In this document: positions 1-8,368 of the stretch, in pieces | Layout of the letters: each line of letters opens with the position of its first letter | Position numbering within the stretch: the first letter of the stretch is position 1 | From: Micromonospora sp. Llam0 | GTDB taxonomy: Bacteria; Actinomycetota; Actinomycetes; Mycobacteriales; Micromonosporaceae | Reading direction: 5' to 3' | Assembly (NCBI RefSeq): GCF_003751085.1 | Contig: NZ_RJJY01000001.1 | Location: forward strand, 868,001 to 932,000 | DNA: 64,000 bases | Program-made: the position numbers and the translations under genes | The notes under the pieces: generated by a model | The model's input: only the letters and a program-made list of their open reading frames with translations | Database searches by the model: none | Told to the model about the DNA's origin: nothing

Positions 1-724
1 AGTTGAAGTCGAAGGCGCCGAGCCGCCCGGCCCGCAGCAGGAACGCCACAATGAACTCGATGTTGGTGCCCGGGGCGTGGTGGCCGGTGTCGATCACCAC
101 CTGGGCCCGCTCGCCGAGTCGCAGGCAGTGCGCGTACGCGGTGCCCCAGTCCGGCACGTCGGTGGTGTAGAAGGCCGGCTCGAACAGCTTGTACTCCAGC
201 AGCAGCCGCTGCTGGTCGCCGAGCCGGGCGTAGGTGATGTCGAGCGCCTCGGCGAGCCGGTCCTGCCGGACACGAATGTTGTCCTGGCCGGGGTAGTTGG
301 TGCCGTCGGCGAACCACAGCTTCAGGTCGGTCGACCCGGTGGCGTCCATCACGTCGACACAGTCGAGCAGGTGTGCGATGGCCTTGCGGCGGATCCGGGG
401 GTCGGGATTGGTGACGCTGCCGAGACGGTAGTCGTCGTCGGAGAAGACGTTGGCGTTGATGGTGCCGATCCGTACCCCCAGGTTGGCGGCGTGCCGGGCG
501 AGCCGGGCGTAGTCGTCGACCCGGTCCCACGGGATGTGCAGGGACACCGTGGGGGCGATGCCGGTGACCGCGTGCACTTGGGCCGCGTCGGCGATCTTCT
601 CCTCGGGGGTACGGGGGACCCCGGGTTGGTTGAACACCTTGAACCGGGTGCCCGAGTTGCCGTACGCCCAGGACGGCACCTCGATGCGCTGTTCCCGCAG
701 CGCGTCCTTGATCCGGCGGGTCAT
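1..724 (-). CDS. rhaI: L-rhamnose isomerase, C-terminus beyond window edge
   Basis: Interconverts L-rhamnose and L-rhamnulose, the first step of cytoplasmic rhamnose catabolism. Only the N-terminal ~241 codons are inside the window; the gene runs off the left edge. The translation begins MTRRIKDALREQRIEVPSWA and contains EYKLFEPAFY, DVPDWGTAYAHC and DTGHHAPGTNIEFIVAFL, which match the Pseudomonas stutzeri/actinobacterial type of rhamnose isomerase (metal-binding His/Asp/Glu residues in a TIM barrel). The ATG at 724 is preceded by a GAGGG ribosome site. A LacI-family regulator lies directly upstream on the same strand, with a near-palindromic operator between them, so rhamnose-inducible control is inferred. 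The family call is firm; the regulator link is inference. Confidence 0.9.
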   Translation of the reverse strand, partial: MTRRIKDALREQRIEVPSWAYGNSGTRFKVFNQPGVPRTPEEKIADAAQVHAVTGIAPTVSLHIPWDRVDDYARLARHAANLGVRIGTINANVFSDDDYRLGSVTNPDPRIRRKAIAHLLDCVDVMDATGSTDLKLWFADGTNYPGQDNIRVRQDRLAEALDITYARLGDQQRLLLEYKLFEPAFYTTDVPDWGTAYAHCLRLGERAQVVIDTGHHAPGTNIEFIVAFLLRAGRLGAFDFN

Positions 725-823
725 ATCCCTCGTTTCTGGTACGAAGTCGGGTCGCCGGCCGATCGCGGCGGCTGGGCCGGCAGCAGCGGCTGGGCCGGCG
801 GTGCCTGTGCGACGCCTCCCGAA

Positions 824-835
824 TGAACCGTTTCA
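824..835. promoter_or_regulatory. candidate LacI-family operator upstream of rhaI
   Basis: TGAACCGTTTCA is a near-perfect 12-bp palindrome (two mismatched positions) with the central CG typical of LacI-family operators. It lies about 90 bp upstream of the rhaI start, between rhaI and the LacI-type regulator gene. Binding is inferred from pattern and position only. Confidence 0.5.
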
Positions 836-886
836 ACAGCCGGCCCAAACATACGAGCGACCAAACCGGGCTGTCAAGGTCGTGGA

Positions 887-1930
887 TCAGCCGTCCAACC
901 GGGTGCTGCGAGTGTCCTGACTGGACTCACGGACCACCAGCTCCGGCTCGAAGACCACCTGCCGGTGGCGGTGTGAGTCCGGACTGGTCGCCTCCTCCAG
1001 CAGCAGAGCCGCTGCGGTCTGCCCGAGCCGCTGTCGGGGCTGGCGTACCGAGGACAGCGGCACCGCCGCCGCTGCGGCGAACTCGATGTCGTCGTAGCCG
1101 ACCAGCGCGATGTCCTCGGGCACCCGTACCTGCTGGCGGGTCAGTCCCTGCAGGACCCCCAGGGCCAGCAGGTCGTTGGCGCAGAACACGGCGGTCACCC
1201 GGGAGGTGCGAGGCATACCGAGCATCCGCGCGGCGGCGTCCCGACCGGCGGCCACGGTCAGGCTCGGCGTGTCGAACCGGCGCAGCTGCCGTTCGTCGAG
1301 CCCGGCCTCGGTCAGCGCCCGGACCGCGCCGGCGTACCGGTCCCGGACCTGCTCCAGATGCGCGGGCCCGCCGACGTACGCGATCCGCCGGTGTCCGGCG
1401 TCGATCAGATGGCGCAGCGCCAGCTCGCCGCCGAGCCGGTCGTCGACCGAGACCGAGCAGAGGTCCGGCCGGCGGGACCGCCGGTCCAGCAGAATCACCA
1501 GTACGCCGCGATCGCGCAGCCGCAGCAGCCGGTCGCTGGCGTCGTCGACCGGGGTGATCAGCACCCCCTGCACCCGCTGCTCCTCCAACAGGTCCAGGTA
1601 GGCGCTCTCCTTGCCGGCGTCACCGTCGCTGTTGCAGAAGATCACCGGCATGCCGGCACCGCTGGTGGCGTCCTCGACGCCCCGGGCCACGTCGGTGAAG
1701 AACGGGTTGGCCACGTCCAGCACCACCAGGCCCAAGGTGCGGCCCCGGCCCCGGCGTAGTTGTCGGGCCGCGTCGTTGGGGACGAAGCCGAGTTCGTTGA
1801 TCGCGGCGAGCACCCGGGACCGGGTGCCGGCCGCGACGATGTCCGGCCGGTTGAGCACGTTCGACACGGTGCCGACGGAGACGCCGGCCCGCGAGGCGAC
1901 GTCCCGGATGCTGATCCCTGCTCCCGGCAC
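887..1930 (-). CDS. LacI-family transcriptional regulator
   Basis: 347-residue sugar-responsive repressor of usual family length. Residues 6-52 form the LacI helix-turn-helix and hinge (SIRDVASRAGVSVGTVSNVLN). The rest is a periplasmic-binding-protein-like ligand domain with family marks such as LGLVVLDVANPFFTDVARG, HLIDAGHRRIAYVGG and VALVGYDDIEFA-like sequence near 280. The GTG start at 1930 has a GAGGAGG ribosome site. It sits upstream of the rhamnose isomerase gene on the same strand, so L-rhamnose or a downstream intermediate is the inferred ligand. The C-terminal ~15 residues are uncharacteristic. Confidence 0.88.
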   Translation of the reverse strand: MPGAGISIRDVASRAGVSVGTVSNVLNRPDIVAAGTRSRVLAAINELGFVPNDAARQLRRGRGRTLGLVVLDVANPFFTDVARGVEDATSGAGMPVIFCNSDGDAGKESAYLDLLEEQRVQGVLITPVDDASDRLLRLRDRGVLVILLDRRSRRPDLCSVSVDDRLGGELALRHLIDAGHRRIAYVGGPAHLEQVRDRYAGAVRALTEAGLDERQLRRFDTPSLTVAAGRDAAARMLGMPRTSRVTAVFCANDLLALGVLQGLTRQQVRVPEDIALVGYDDIEFAAAAAVPLSSVRQPRQRLGQTAAALLLEEATSPDSHRHRQVVFEPELVVRESSQDTRSTRLDG

Positions 1931-2125
1931 CCCGGCCTCCTCTCAGCGGGCGGCCACCGGTCACCGGTGTCACGTCAGAGCCGCCGCTCCCGGGTGATTA
2001 TCCGCCCGCCGCCGTGGTCGGACAGCACCCGGTCAGCCGCACGCCGTTGCGGTGCGTGCCGCCGGCCCGGGCGGTCTGCCCAGCGGGTCAAGCAGCGGTG
2101 TGAAACGCTTCGACGCGGCCGACGA

Positions 2126-2737
2126 TCAGGCCAGCTCCTCCGGCTTGCGGCCGATCTCCCGCGCGACGGCCAGCCGGATCCACTCGGTGAGCTGGCGGCG
2201 GGAGACCACCCGGTCGTGCATCGCGGCCTGCACCGCCAGACCGTCGATCAGCGCGTTGATCCGCCAGGCCGCTCCCTTCGGGTCCGGGCACTGGAAGGTG
2301 CCGTCGGCGCACCCGGTGGCGATCACCTTGATCAGCGCCTCCTTCCAGCGCAGGTCGAGGTTGCGGCACACCCGGTTCAAGGCGGGGGTACGCAGCGACT
2401 CCGACCAACCGTCGATCCACAGCGTCCACGCCTTGGACTTACCGGTCGGGGCGTACAGCCGAATGATCCTCTTCAGTTTCTCCAACGGCTCGGCGGACGA
2501 CCGTACGACCGTGTCGAGCCGGGCCAGGTCCTGCTCGGCGGCGTACGCGAACGCCTCGGCGAGCAGCCGGTCCTTGGTGGAGAAGTGGTAGAAGACCAGC
2601 GCCTGACTCACCCCGGCGGCTTCCGCCACGTCCGCGGTGCGGGTGTTGGCCAGGCCACGCTCCACGATCACCTCACAGGCGGTACGCAGCAGCGAGTCAA
2701 GGCGTACTTCGGCCGAGCGTCTTGTCACGGCGAACAC
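2126..2737 (-). CDS. TetR-family transcriptional regulator
   Basis: 203-residue one-component regulator. The N-terminal helix-turn-helix is clear (TRTADVAEAAGVSQALVFYHFSTKDRLLAEAF, residues ~36-67 region), followed by an all-helical BetI/AcrR-like ligand domain. The GTG start at 2737 was chosen because it opens the longest HTH-containing frame; GTG at 2728 is possible. Inverted repeats abut the start codon, suggesting autoregulation. No adjacent target gene is obvious: the tRNA array follows on the other side. The ligand is unknown. Confidence 0.85.
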   Translation of the reverse strand: MFAVTRRSAEVRLDSLLRTACEVIVERGLANTRTADVAEAAGVSQALVFYHFSTKDRLLAEAFAYAAEQDLARLDTVVRSSAEPLEKLKRIIRLYAPTGKSKAWTLWIDGWSESLRTPALNRVCRNLDLRWKEALIKVIATGCADGTFQCPDPKGAAWRINALIDGLAVQAAMHDRVVSRRQLTEWIRLAVAREIGRKPEELA

Positions 2738-2770
2738 GGTAACGCACTATCATCGATACGATGAGTTACC
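2738..2770. promoter_or_regulatory. inverted repeats at TetR gene start
   Basis: TCATCG-ATA-CGATGA (2750-2764) is a perfect 6-bp-arm inverted repeat. GGTAAC (2738-2743) and GTTACC (2765-2770) form a second, offset pair. The segment abuts the GTG start of the TetR-like regulator, the usual place for an autoregulatory operator. No binding evidence exists beyond symmetry. Confidence 0.4.
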
Positions 2771-2902
2771 AGTCAATTTCCTGACTCAGGAAGGGGCCGG
2801 GATCGGGTAAGGCGAATCGATTTCACGGTGCCCGGGGCTGGTGGCGAGGTATGTGAACTTTGTCAGATATCGTGCCTCGGACGCGCCCGGCCACCCCCCG
2901 AG

Positions 2903-2932
2903 TTGGCACTCTCGCGACGGCTGGGCTAAAGT
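2903..2932 (+). promoter_or_regulatory. candidate promoter for the tRNA array
   Basis: TTGGCA (2903-2908) and TAAAGT (2927-2932) are 18 bp apart and end about 50 bp before tRNA-Gly, fitting a housekeeping sigma-type promoter for the three tRNA genes. Confidence 0.4.
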
Positions 2933-2982
2933 TTCCATCCGTTGGCAGGAACGCCCGAGGGCGGGAAGGCCAGCTGAGACAA

Positions 2983-3055
2983 GCGGACGTAGCGCAGTTG
3001 GTAGCGCATCACCTTGCCAAGGTGAGGGTCGCGGGTTCGAGTCCCGTCGTCCGCT
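2983..3055 (+). tRNA. tRNA-Gly (anticodon GCC)
   Basis: The 7-bp acceptor stem GCGGACG/CGTCCGC pairs perfectly. The anticodon loop TTGCCAA gives GCC, and the T-loop GGTTCGAGTCC is standard. No CCA is encoded. It is the first gene of a Gly-Cys-Val array common in actinobacteria. Confidence 0.97.
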
Positions 3056-3090
3056 CGGAGATGCCACCACAGCACGTCGGGGGCAACCTC

Positions 3091-3161
3091 GGTGGAGTGG
3101 CCGAGAGGCGAGGCAACGGCCTGCAAAGCCGTGTACACGGGTTCAAATCCCGTCTCCACCT
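3091..3161 (+). tRNA. tRNA-Cys (anticodon GCA)
   Basis: Acceptor stem GGTGGAG/CTCCACC, anticodon loop CTGCAAA (GCA) and T-arm GGTTCAAATCC. The discriminator base U73 is the known identity base of tRNA-Cys. CCA is not encoded. Confidence 0.96.
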
Positions 3162-3172
3162 CGTCACAACGA

Positions 3173-3247
3173 GGGCGATTGGCGCAGTGGGAGCGCGCTT
3201 CCTTGACACGGAAGAGGTCACTGGTTCAAACCCAGTATCGCCCACCA
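3173..3247 (+). tRNA. tRNA-Val (anticodon GAC), island attachment gene
   Basis: Acceptor stem GGGCGAT/ATCGCCC, anticodon loop TTGACAC (GAC), encoded CCA at 3245-3247. From the anticodon loop to one base past CCA, the sequence is repeated exactly at 12666-12711. This intact gene is therefore the target end of an integrated island. Confidence 0.97.
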
Positions 3248-3248
3248 G
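3203..3248 (+). repeat. direct repeat, att copy inside intact tRNA-Val
   Basis: 46-bp sequence starting at TTGACACGGAAGAGG in the anticodon loop and ending one base past CCA. It is identical to 12666-12711. Confidence 0.9.
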
Positions 3249-3269
3249 CTATACAAGCGTGTCACGCGG

Positions 3270-3295
3270 CCCGTTATCGGATATCCGGTAACGGG
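3270..3295 (+). terminator. hairpin after tRNA-Val, likely terminator
   Basis: CCCGTTATCGG-ATAT-CCGGTAACGGG forms an 11-bp stem with one mismatch, followed by TTTGC, 22 nt past the tRNA CCA. A related hairpin follows the tRNA remnant at 12733-12758. Probably ends the tRNA transcript. Confidence 0.55.
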
Positions 3296-3467
3296 TTTGC
3301 TGCTGTCCTGGCCCTTGCCTGGGGACCCCTGGGGAGCGGGGCCGCTCTCCAGGAGTGACAGCTTCCGTTAACCGATTGTCCTGCTCCAACGGCGGGGTCT
3401 GCAAGAACAACAGCTGGAGGTAGCGGGCATGAAGGGCGACTGACAACGCGACGGGCGAACTCGGGTG

Positions 3468-3521
3468 GTGGGCGGCGCGGTCGACTCTTGCGGGAGATCG
3501 ACATGGTCCCGCGCCGCCCAC
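3468..3521. other. conserved compound hairpin, copy A
   Basis: GTGGGCGGCGCGG (3468-3480) pairs perfectly with CCGCGCCGCCCAC (3509-3521). An inner GTCGA/TCGAC pair (3480-3484, 3498-3502) lies in the loop. Copy B at 12884-12940 keeps the outer stem, the inner stem and loop text such as AGATCGACATG. Function unknown; recombination arm site or small structured RNA are possibilities. Confidence 0.5.
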
Positions 3522-3579
3522 AGCAGGCTACTGGTCTTGAACACGGTTGATGTCGGGTTCCGGGCTGGACGCGGCCTGA

Positions 3580-3813
3580 GTCAGGGCTCCCGTCATCGCC
3601 CTCGACGTCGACCACCTCCCGACGCTCATCGGCGACGGCGACGGCGGCGTCATCGTCGAGCAGGCCAGCGGCCACGCCGGGCTGTGGCGCGCCGCCGACC
3701 AGCTCCTGCACGAACCGGTACGCTACGAACGCATCTCCAGGGTCGGCTACTACCGCGCGCGGGACTATCGACCCGCCCACATCGCTGGCCAACTCCTGAA
3801 GGTGGTGAGCTGA
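3580..3813 (+). pseudogene. 3' remnant of an unidentified gene
   Basis: An open frame without a plausible start codon encodes about 77 residues, including ALDVDHLPTLIGDGDGGVIV and RISRVGYYRARDYRPAHIAG, and ends at TGA 3811-3813. The stop overlaps the ATG of the exonuclease gene (TGATG), as expected for a truncated upstream operon member. The neighbouring PIG-L-like fragment suggests a glycosyltransferase-like origin, but that is a guess. Confidence 0.45.
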
Positions 3814-4709
3814 TGGGCGGTCGCCCCATGCAGCCAACGCTCCCGATCCCCGCCGACACTGCAGCCGCCCCGCCGCTGCTGCTCGTCGATGGGCACAACC
3901 TCCTGTGGGGAGCCACCTTCGGCTTCCCCGCACCGATCTACTCCCGCGACAAGACCCGCCTGCTCACCGGGCTGTTCGCCTTCTTCGCTCTGCTACGGGT
4001 CGCGATCCGCAACGAGATTCCCGGCGGCAGCCCCGAGGTCATCGTCGTCTGGGACGGCGAACACGGCCCGCGGGCACGCCGGCAGGAACATGACGGGTAC
4101 AAGGCCAGCCGGCCCACGGACGACGATGCCCTTCTACCGCTGCGGTTCCTGCCTGACGTCAAGCGGGACCTCGACAGCTGTGGCATCGGCTGGATCGAGC
4201 TGGAACACGCCGAAGCCGACGACGTCATCGCCACCCTCGTCCACGCCACGCCTGCGCCGCGATCCGTGATCGTCATGTCCCGCGACCGGGACTACTACCA
4301 ACTCGTCACCGGCCGCGTACAGGTCCTCAACACCCGCTTCCGCGCCGGCCACCGGCTCGTCACCCCCGACGAGGTGTACGCCCGCCACCAGGTCACCCCC
4401 GACCAGTGGACCGACTTCCGCGCCCTGGCCGGCGACCCCGCCGACGAGATACCCGGCGTCCACGGCATCGGTGCCAAGACCGCCGCGCGACTCCTCGACG
4501 GCGGACTCCACCTGGAGGACCTCCCCGCCTCAGGGCGGCTCGCCACCGGCCGCGGCCGAACCGTCGCCGAGCAGTACGACCTCGCCCTCAAATGGCGCGA
4601 CCTCATCCGACTCACCACCACCCTCGACCTGCCCCACCACCCGACCGGCACAGCCAGCCCCGCACTGCCCCGACCAGCCGACATCGTTGAGGAACTCGGA
4701 CTGTGGTAG
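3813..4709 (+). CDS. 5'-3' exonuclease, PolA-N/T5-type
   Basis: 298-residue flap-type nuclease of the PolA N-terminal family without a polymerase domain. Acidic metal-site motifs are visible: VDGHNLLWG (D26), VVWDGEHGP, ELEHAEADDVIATL and MSRDRDYYQL. These are followed by the helix-hairpin-helix region GVHGIGAKTAARLL. The ATG at 3813 overlaps the upstream TGA and has an AAGGTGG site. An internal Met at 3828 is an alternative. It would act on branched or 5'-flap DNA during repair or replication. Its presence on the island may be cargo or element housekeeping. Confidence 0.82.
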   Translation: MGGRPMQPTLPIPADTAAAPPLLLVDGHNLLWGATFGFPAPIYSRDKTRLLTGLFAFFALLRVAIRNEIPGGSPEVIVVWDGEHGPRARRQEHDGYKASRPTDDDALLPLRFLPDVKRDLDSCGIGWIELEHAEADDVIATLVHATPAPRSVIVMSRDRDYYQLVTGRVQVLNTRFRAGHRLVTPDEVYARHQVTPDQWTDFRALAGDPADEIPGVHGIGAKTAARLLDGGLHLEDLPASGRLATGRGRTVAEQYDLALKWRDLIRLTTTLDLPHHPTGTASPALPRPADIVEELGLW

Positions 4710-5176
4710 CCACCCCCACCGGCGGAATCCTCACCGTCATGACCCACCCCGACGACATCCACCCCGAGCACCAGCACGCCGCGCAGACGCTGTTCACCGC
4801 GCTACCCGACGTTGTTATCAGCACCGGCAGACCGCACGCCGTCTATACCTGCGACAGCTACCACAACCTCGACCGTCACGGACACCCACTCCATCTGCCC
4901 ACGCTCATCGACATCACCCCCGCCTGGCGGACCAAGACCACAGCGCTCGCCGTACACCAGTCCCAGCCCATCACCGAACACTTCGGCCCCATGGCGGAAA
5001 CCCTGGCCCGCCTCCACGGCGGACGCGCCGGTGTCCGGTACGCCGAAGCCTTTGCCCCCCGTACCCGTCCTCGGCAGACTCCCCACCACCCCACTCCCTA
5101 CTGGGGCATTAGGTGTAGTATGCACGAATTGCCGCAATATTCACTCGACGTAGATTCACTAAGTGGACAAAGTTGA
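4703..5176 (+). CDS. PIG-L/LmbE-like deacetylase fragment
   Basis: 157 residues starting at a GTG that overlaps the exonuclease stop by 7 bp; ATG 4739 is an alternative. MTHPDDIHPEHQHAAQTL, LIDITPAWRTKTTALAVHQSQP and GVRYAEAF resemble the C-terminal half of PIG-L/LmbE zinc deacetylases (GlcNAc-type N-deacetylases). The usual N-terminal AHPDDE zinc motif and about 80 residues are missing. The last ~35 residues look non-homologous, and an IS30 copy begins 70 bp downstream. Probably a truncated, inactive gene. Confidence 0.5.
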   Translation: MVATPTGGILTVMTHPDDIHPEHQHAAQTLFTALPDVVISTGRPHAVYTCDSYHNLDRHGHPLHLPTLIDITPAWRTKTTALAVHQSQPITEHFGPMAETLARLHGGRAGVRYAEAFAPRTRPRQTPHHPTPYWGIRCSMHELPQYSLDVDSLSGQS

Positions 5177-5245
5177 TATTCCGGGTGAATGCGGGCAGCC
5201 CTGACTAGTCGCGTCGCAGTTTGCGCGCCGAAACTTGCAAGACCT

Positions 5246-6335
5246 GGCGGAGTCAAGTAATCATGGCGACACTGCATTCTTAACCAGATCGTTGAAAACC
5301 TCGATCGGCTTCAGCCAGTTCAACGTCTGACGCGGTCTGCCATTCAACTCTGCGGCGACTCTATCAAGATCCTCCTGAGTGTGCAAGGAAAGATCCGTAC
5401 CCTTCGGGAAATACTGCCGGAGCAGACCATTCGTGTTCTCGTTGCTCCCACGCTGCCACGGCGAGTGCGGGTCACAGAAATACACCGGCATCCCCGTGCG
5501 AACCGTGAAATCAGCGTGCCGAGCCATCTCCTTCCCCTGATCCCAGGTCACACTCCCACGCATGAACTCCGGCAACGTCTCCATCTTCGCCGCGAGCAGA
5601 AAAGCGACCCGGTCAGCGGTACGGTCGAACGGAATCCGCACCAGCATGACGAAACGGGTGGTCCGCTCGACCAGCGTGGCGATCTGGGACTTGTTGCCCT
5701 TCCCGATAATCAGATCGCCCTCCCAGAAGCCGGGAACGGCCCGGTCCTCAGCCTCCACCGGCCGCTCGCTGATGTTCACCATGTCCTTGATAGAACCCCT
5801 GGCCACCGCAGGACGCGACCGGTTCACCCGCTGCGTACGACCACGCCGCAGAGCCAGCTTCAGCTGCGTCCGCAGCTCCCCACGCGCCTGGAGGTACAGG
5901 CACTCGTAGATGGTCTCGTGCGACACCCACATCTCCGGGTCATCAGGATGATCCACACGCAACCTCTCGCCGATCTGCCGCGGTGACCACTTCTCCGCGA
6001 AACCGTCGTTGACCGCGTCATGCAACCGCTGCGAAGATTCCAGCTTACGTGGCTTCGGCCGTAGCCGATTCTCGTCGCAACGCGCCCGCGCCTCGACCGC
6101 ACGGTAATCCAACGATCCGCCGTTCCGCGCGATCTCCCGAGCGATCGTCGAATGGTGCCGCTCGAGCAGCCTTCCGATGGCCCGAGCTGACGTCGAATCA
6201 CCGCCCCGGATCAACTCCCGCGAGATCGTTTCTCGCTCCTCAACCGTCAACGGAGAAGACCCGCTCATCTACCACCCAATCACTCGACACCCAAGATCAT
6301 TTTACCGGGTGTCGCCATGACCGTTTGACTCCGCC
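5246..6335 (-). mobile_element. IS30-family insertion sequence
   Basis: About 1.09 kb bounded by 27-bp terminal inverted repeats matching 23/27: GGCGGAGTCAA-n4-TCATGGCGACAC at 5246-5272 and its inverse at 6309-6335. It encodes one complete transposase whose stop codon lies in the left repeat. A flanking target duplication could not be assigned. Confidence 0.85.
5261..6268 (-). CDS. IS30-family transposase
   Basis: 335 residues, normal length. The N-terminal helix-turn-helix (LTVEERETISRELIRGG and SARAIGRLLERHHSTIAREI) binds the ends. The DDE catalytic core shows GFWEGDLIIGKGNKS (first D), VTWDQGKEMARHADF (second D) and PWQRGSNENTNGLLRQYFP (E), all diagnostic of IS30. It appears intact and potentially active. 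Confidence 0.95.
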   Translation of the reverse strand: MSGSSPLTVEERETISRELIRGGDSTSARAIGRLLERHHSTIAREIARNGGSLDYRAVEARARCDENRLRPKPRKLESSQRLHDAVNDGFAEKWSPRQIGERLRVDHPDDPEMWVSHETIYECLYLQARGELRTQLKLALRRGRTQRVNRSRPAVARGSIKDMVNISERPVEAEDRAVPGFWEGDLIIGKGNKSQIATLVERTTRFVMLVRIPFDRTADRVAFLLAAKMETLPEFMRGSVTWDQGKEMARHADFTVRTGMPVYFCDPHSPWQRGSNENTNGLLRQYFPKGTDLSLHTQEDLDRVAAELNGRPRQTLNWLKPIEVFNDLVKNAVSP

Positions 6336-6355
6336 CCCAAATAAACTGCATTGTT

Positions 6356-8287
6356 GTGTCCCGAACGCGAAAGGACAGGAATATGTAGGAATATCTGTCT
6401 TGCGGCGATGCTGTACGGAAGATGAAGGTTTGGCCCTTCGGAGTCGCTCTGCTGGGGGAGGCTTCAAACCACCTCATGCTGCATTAGCTGAAGACTGTTG
6501 TGGTGAACGATGGGGAAAAGGCATCCATTCGAGATGTCAGGTGGGGGTCGGGAAGGCGAGCGAAAGCGAATCGCTGATGACGTGTCGAAAATTAGAAGGC
6601 GACATCGAAACCGGGGTGTCAATGCGATCCCGGGATGAGTCTGGCGGGGACCAGTTTACTGGCCAGGCGGTGTCCGGCATACAGGCGACGCGAGCCCGAC
6701 CTGCGGCTTTCGTGCGGAACGGGAGAAGGCGTGTGAGGAAACTACCCGCCGCTGCTGGGGCGGGTGAGAGGGAGCGTTCCGGGCGGCCCGAAGCCGTGAG
6801 GAACTGAGTACCGTTGCCGATCGCGCTGGCGGACCGACTCGTAGTAGTGGCGAAGCTCCTGTAATAGGGGTGGAGCGAAGGGGTCGGGTCGTTCGTGACT
6901 GGTTTACTCGATCAACCAGCCTTGTGGTTGGGAGGAGTCGCGTGGATGAGTTGAAAGCACTGGGCAAGCCGTTCATGATTTCGAAGCGGGCTGTCTGGGA
7001 GGCGTACGAGAAGGTGAAAGCGAACAAGGGTGCCCCGGGCGTGGATGCGGTGTCCCTGGCGGACTTCGAGCAGGATCTGAAGAACAATCTGTACAAGATC
7101 TGGAATCGAATGTCGTCGGGAACATACTTTCCGCCTCCGGTGCGTGCGGTGGAAATTCCCAGGACTGGGGGAGGCGTCCGGGTTTTAGGCGTGCCCACGG
7201 TCGCGGACCGGATCGCGCAGACGGTGGCAGCGCGGGAGCTGGAAGCGCGGGTCGAACCGATCTTCCACCCTGACTCGTATGGCTACCGGCCTGGGCGGTC
7301 GGCGGTCGACGCGGTAGCTGTTTGCCGTAGGCGGTGCTGGCAGAACGACTGGGTGATCGATCTGGACATCCGGAAGTTCTTCGACACGGTTCCGTGGGAA
7401 CTGCTACTAAAAGCAGTCACCGCGCATACTGATAAGCCCTGGGTTCTGTTGTATGTGGGACGCTGGTTGAAGGCGCCACTGCAACTACCCGACGGCGTGC
7501 TACAGGAAAGAGATCGTGGTACCCCGCAAGGGTCCGCGATTTCACCGGTCCTGGCTAATCTGTTTCTCCATTACGCGTTCGACGCGTGGATGGCCAAGGT
7601 GTTCCCGGTCGTCCGGTTCGAGCGTTACGTGGATGACGTGGTCGTGCACTGCGTCAGTGAACGGCAAGCTAAATACGTGCTGGCCGAGATCACGAAACGG
7701 ATGACTGGGGTTGGGCTTGCTCTACACCCGGAGAAGACCCGGATCGTCTACTGTCAGGACGACAACCGGCGTGCAGATTCATCCGAGCACACCGAGTTCG
7801 TTTTCCTCGGCTACAGCTTCCGGAGACGCTCCGCGCGAACAAAGGAAGGAGCGATGTTCCTGTCGTTCCTGCCGGCGATCAGTAGCCAGGCCCTGAAGAA
7901 GATCAGTGCCCAGGTGCGGTCCTGGCGGCTGCACCATCGCACATGCCTAACCGAAGCGGACCTCGCCGATTGGATGAACCCGATCGTACGGGGTTGGATG
8001 GACTATTACGGGGCGTTCTACCGATCGGCCCTGTATCCCCTCCTGGAACGTATCAACGCCTACCTGCTGCGGTGGGTCCGTCGAAAGTACAAACGGTTGC
8101 GGGGCAAGAGGAAAGCCCGGTCGGCATGGAACAGAGCCGTTCAGAAACGCCCGAGGGCTTTCGCCCACTGGGCGTGGGTCACCCACGCTCCCACGGTCTG
8201 GTGACCAGAGCGACAAGAGCCGTATAACGGGCGACTGTTACGTACGGTTCTGTGAGGGCCCGGGGGTGAGATTCCCCCGGGCTACTC
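6356..8287 (+). mobile_element. group II intron 1 (lacks endonuclease domain)
   Basis: Ribozyme plus intron-encoded protein. Domain V is clear at 8217-8250 (GAGCCGT...ACGGTTC). A GC-rich domain VI hairpin follows (GCCCGGGGGTGAGATTCCCCCGGGC) and then CTACTCGG. The 5' end is placed at GTGTCCCGAAC (6356), 20 bp after the IS30 right repeat. Both ends are approximate by several bases. The 586 nt before the reading frame hold ribozyme domains I-IV and no other gene. No interrupted host gene is recognised. Confidence 0.72.
6942..8204 (+). CDS. ltrA: group II intron reverse transcriptase/maturase
   Basis: 420 residues from GTG 6942, chosen for its GGGAGGAG ribosome site at 6930. It promotes intron splicing and target-primed reverse transcription. 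RT motifs: VDAVSLADFEQ, GVRVLGVPTVADRIAQ, YGYRPGRSAVDAV, GTPQGSAISPVLANLFLHY and the catalytic FERYVDDVVVHC box. A maturase X domain follows (NPIVRGWMDYYGAFYRS). There is no C-terminal HNH endonuclease, unlike intron 2. Confidence 0.93.
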   Translation: MDELKALGKPFMISKRAVWEAYEKVKANKGAPGVDAVSLADFEQDLKNNLYKIWNRMSSGTYFPPPVRAVEIPRTGGGVRVLGVPTVADRIAQTVAARELEARVEPIFHPDSYGYRPGRSAVDAVAVCRRRCWQNDWVIDLDIRKFFDTVPWELLLKAVTAHTDKPWVLLYVGRWLKAPLQLPDGVLQERDRGTPQGSAISPVLANLFLHYAFDAWMAKVFPVVRFERYVDDVVVHCVSERQAKYVLAEITKRMTGVGLALHPEKTRIVYCQDDNRRADSSEHTEFVFLGYSFRRRSARTKEGAMFLSFLPAISSQALKKISAQVRSWRLHHRTCLTEADLADWMNPIVRGWMDYYGAFYRSALYPLLERINAYLLRWVRRKYKRLRGKRKARSAWNRAVQKRPRAFAHWAWVTHAPTVW

Positions 8288-8368
8288 GGCGGAATTCCAT
8301 GTACTACGGGTGCGGTGATCGAGCCTGAGTGCTGGCCGTGACCCCTGAAGTGGCCAGCGCCGCGTGGG

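Larger units (their letters stand above)
3249..3579. other. gene-free att-proximal tail
   Basis: About 330 bp without a credible gene. It holds the tRNA terminator-like hairpin and the compound hairpin. Roughly 230 bp of it is recognisably related to 12712-12930 after the second att copy. No start codon with a ribosome site opens a useful frame. Confidence 0.6.

Noticed and set aside
2926..3245. Minus-strand frames reading GDTGFEPVTSSVS and similar across the tRNAs
   Set aside because: These are the well-known false translations of the antisense strand of tRNA genes.
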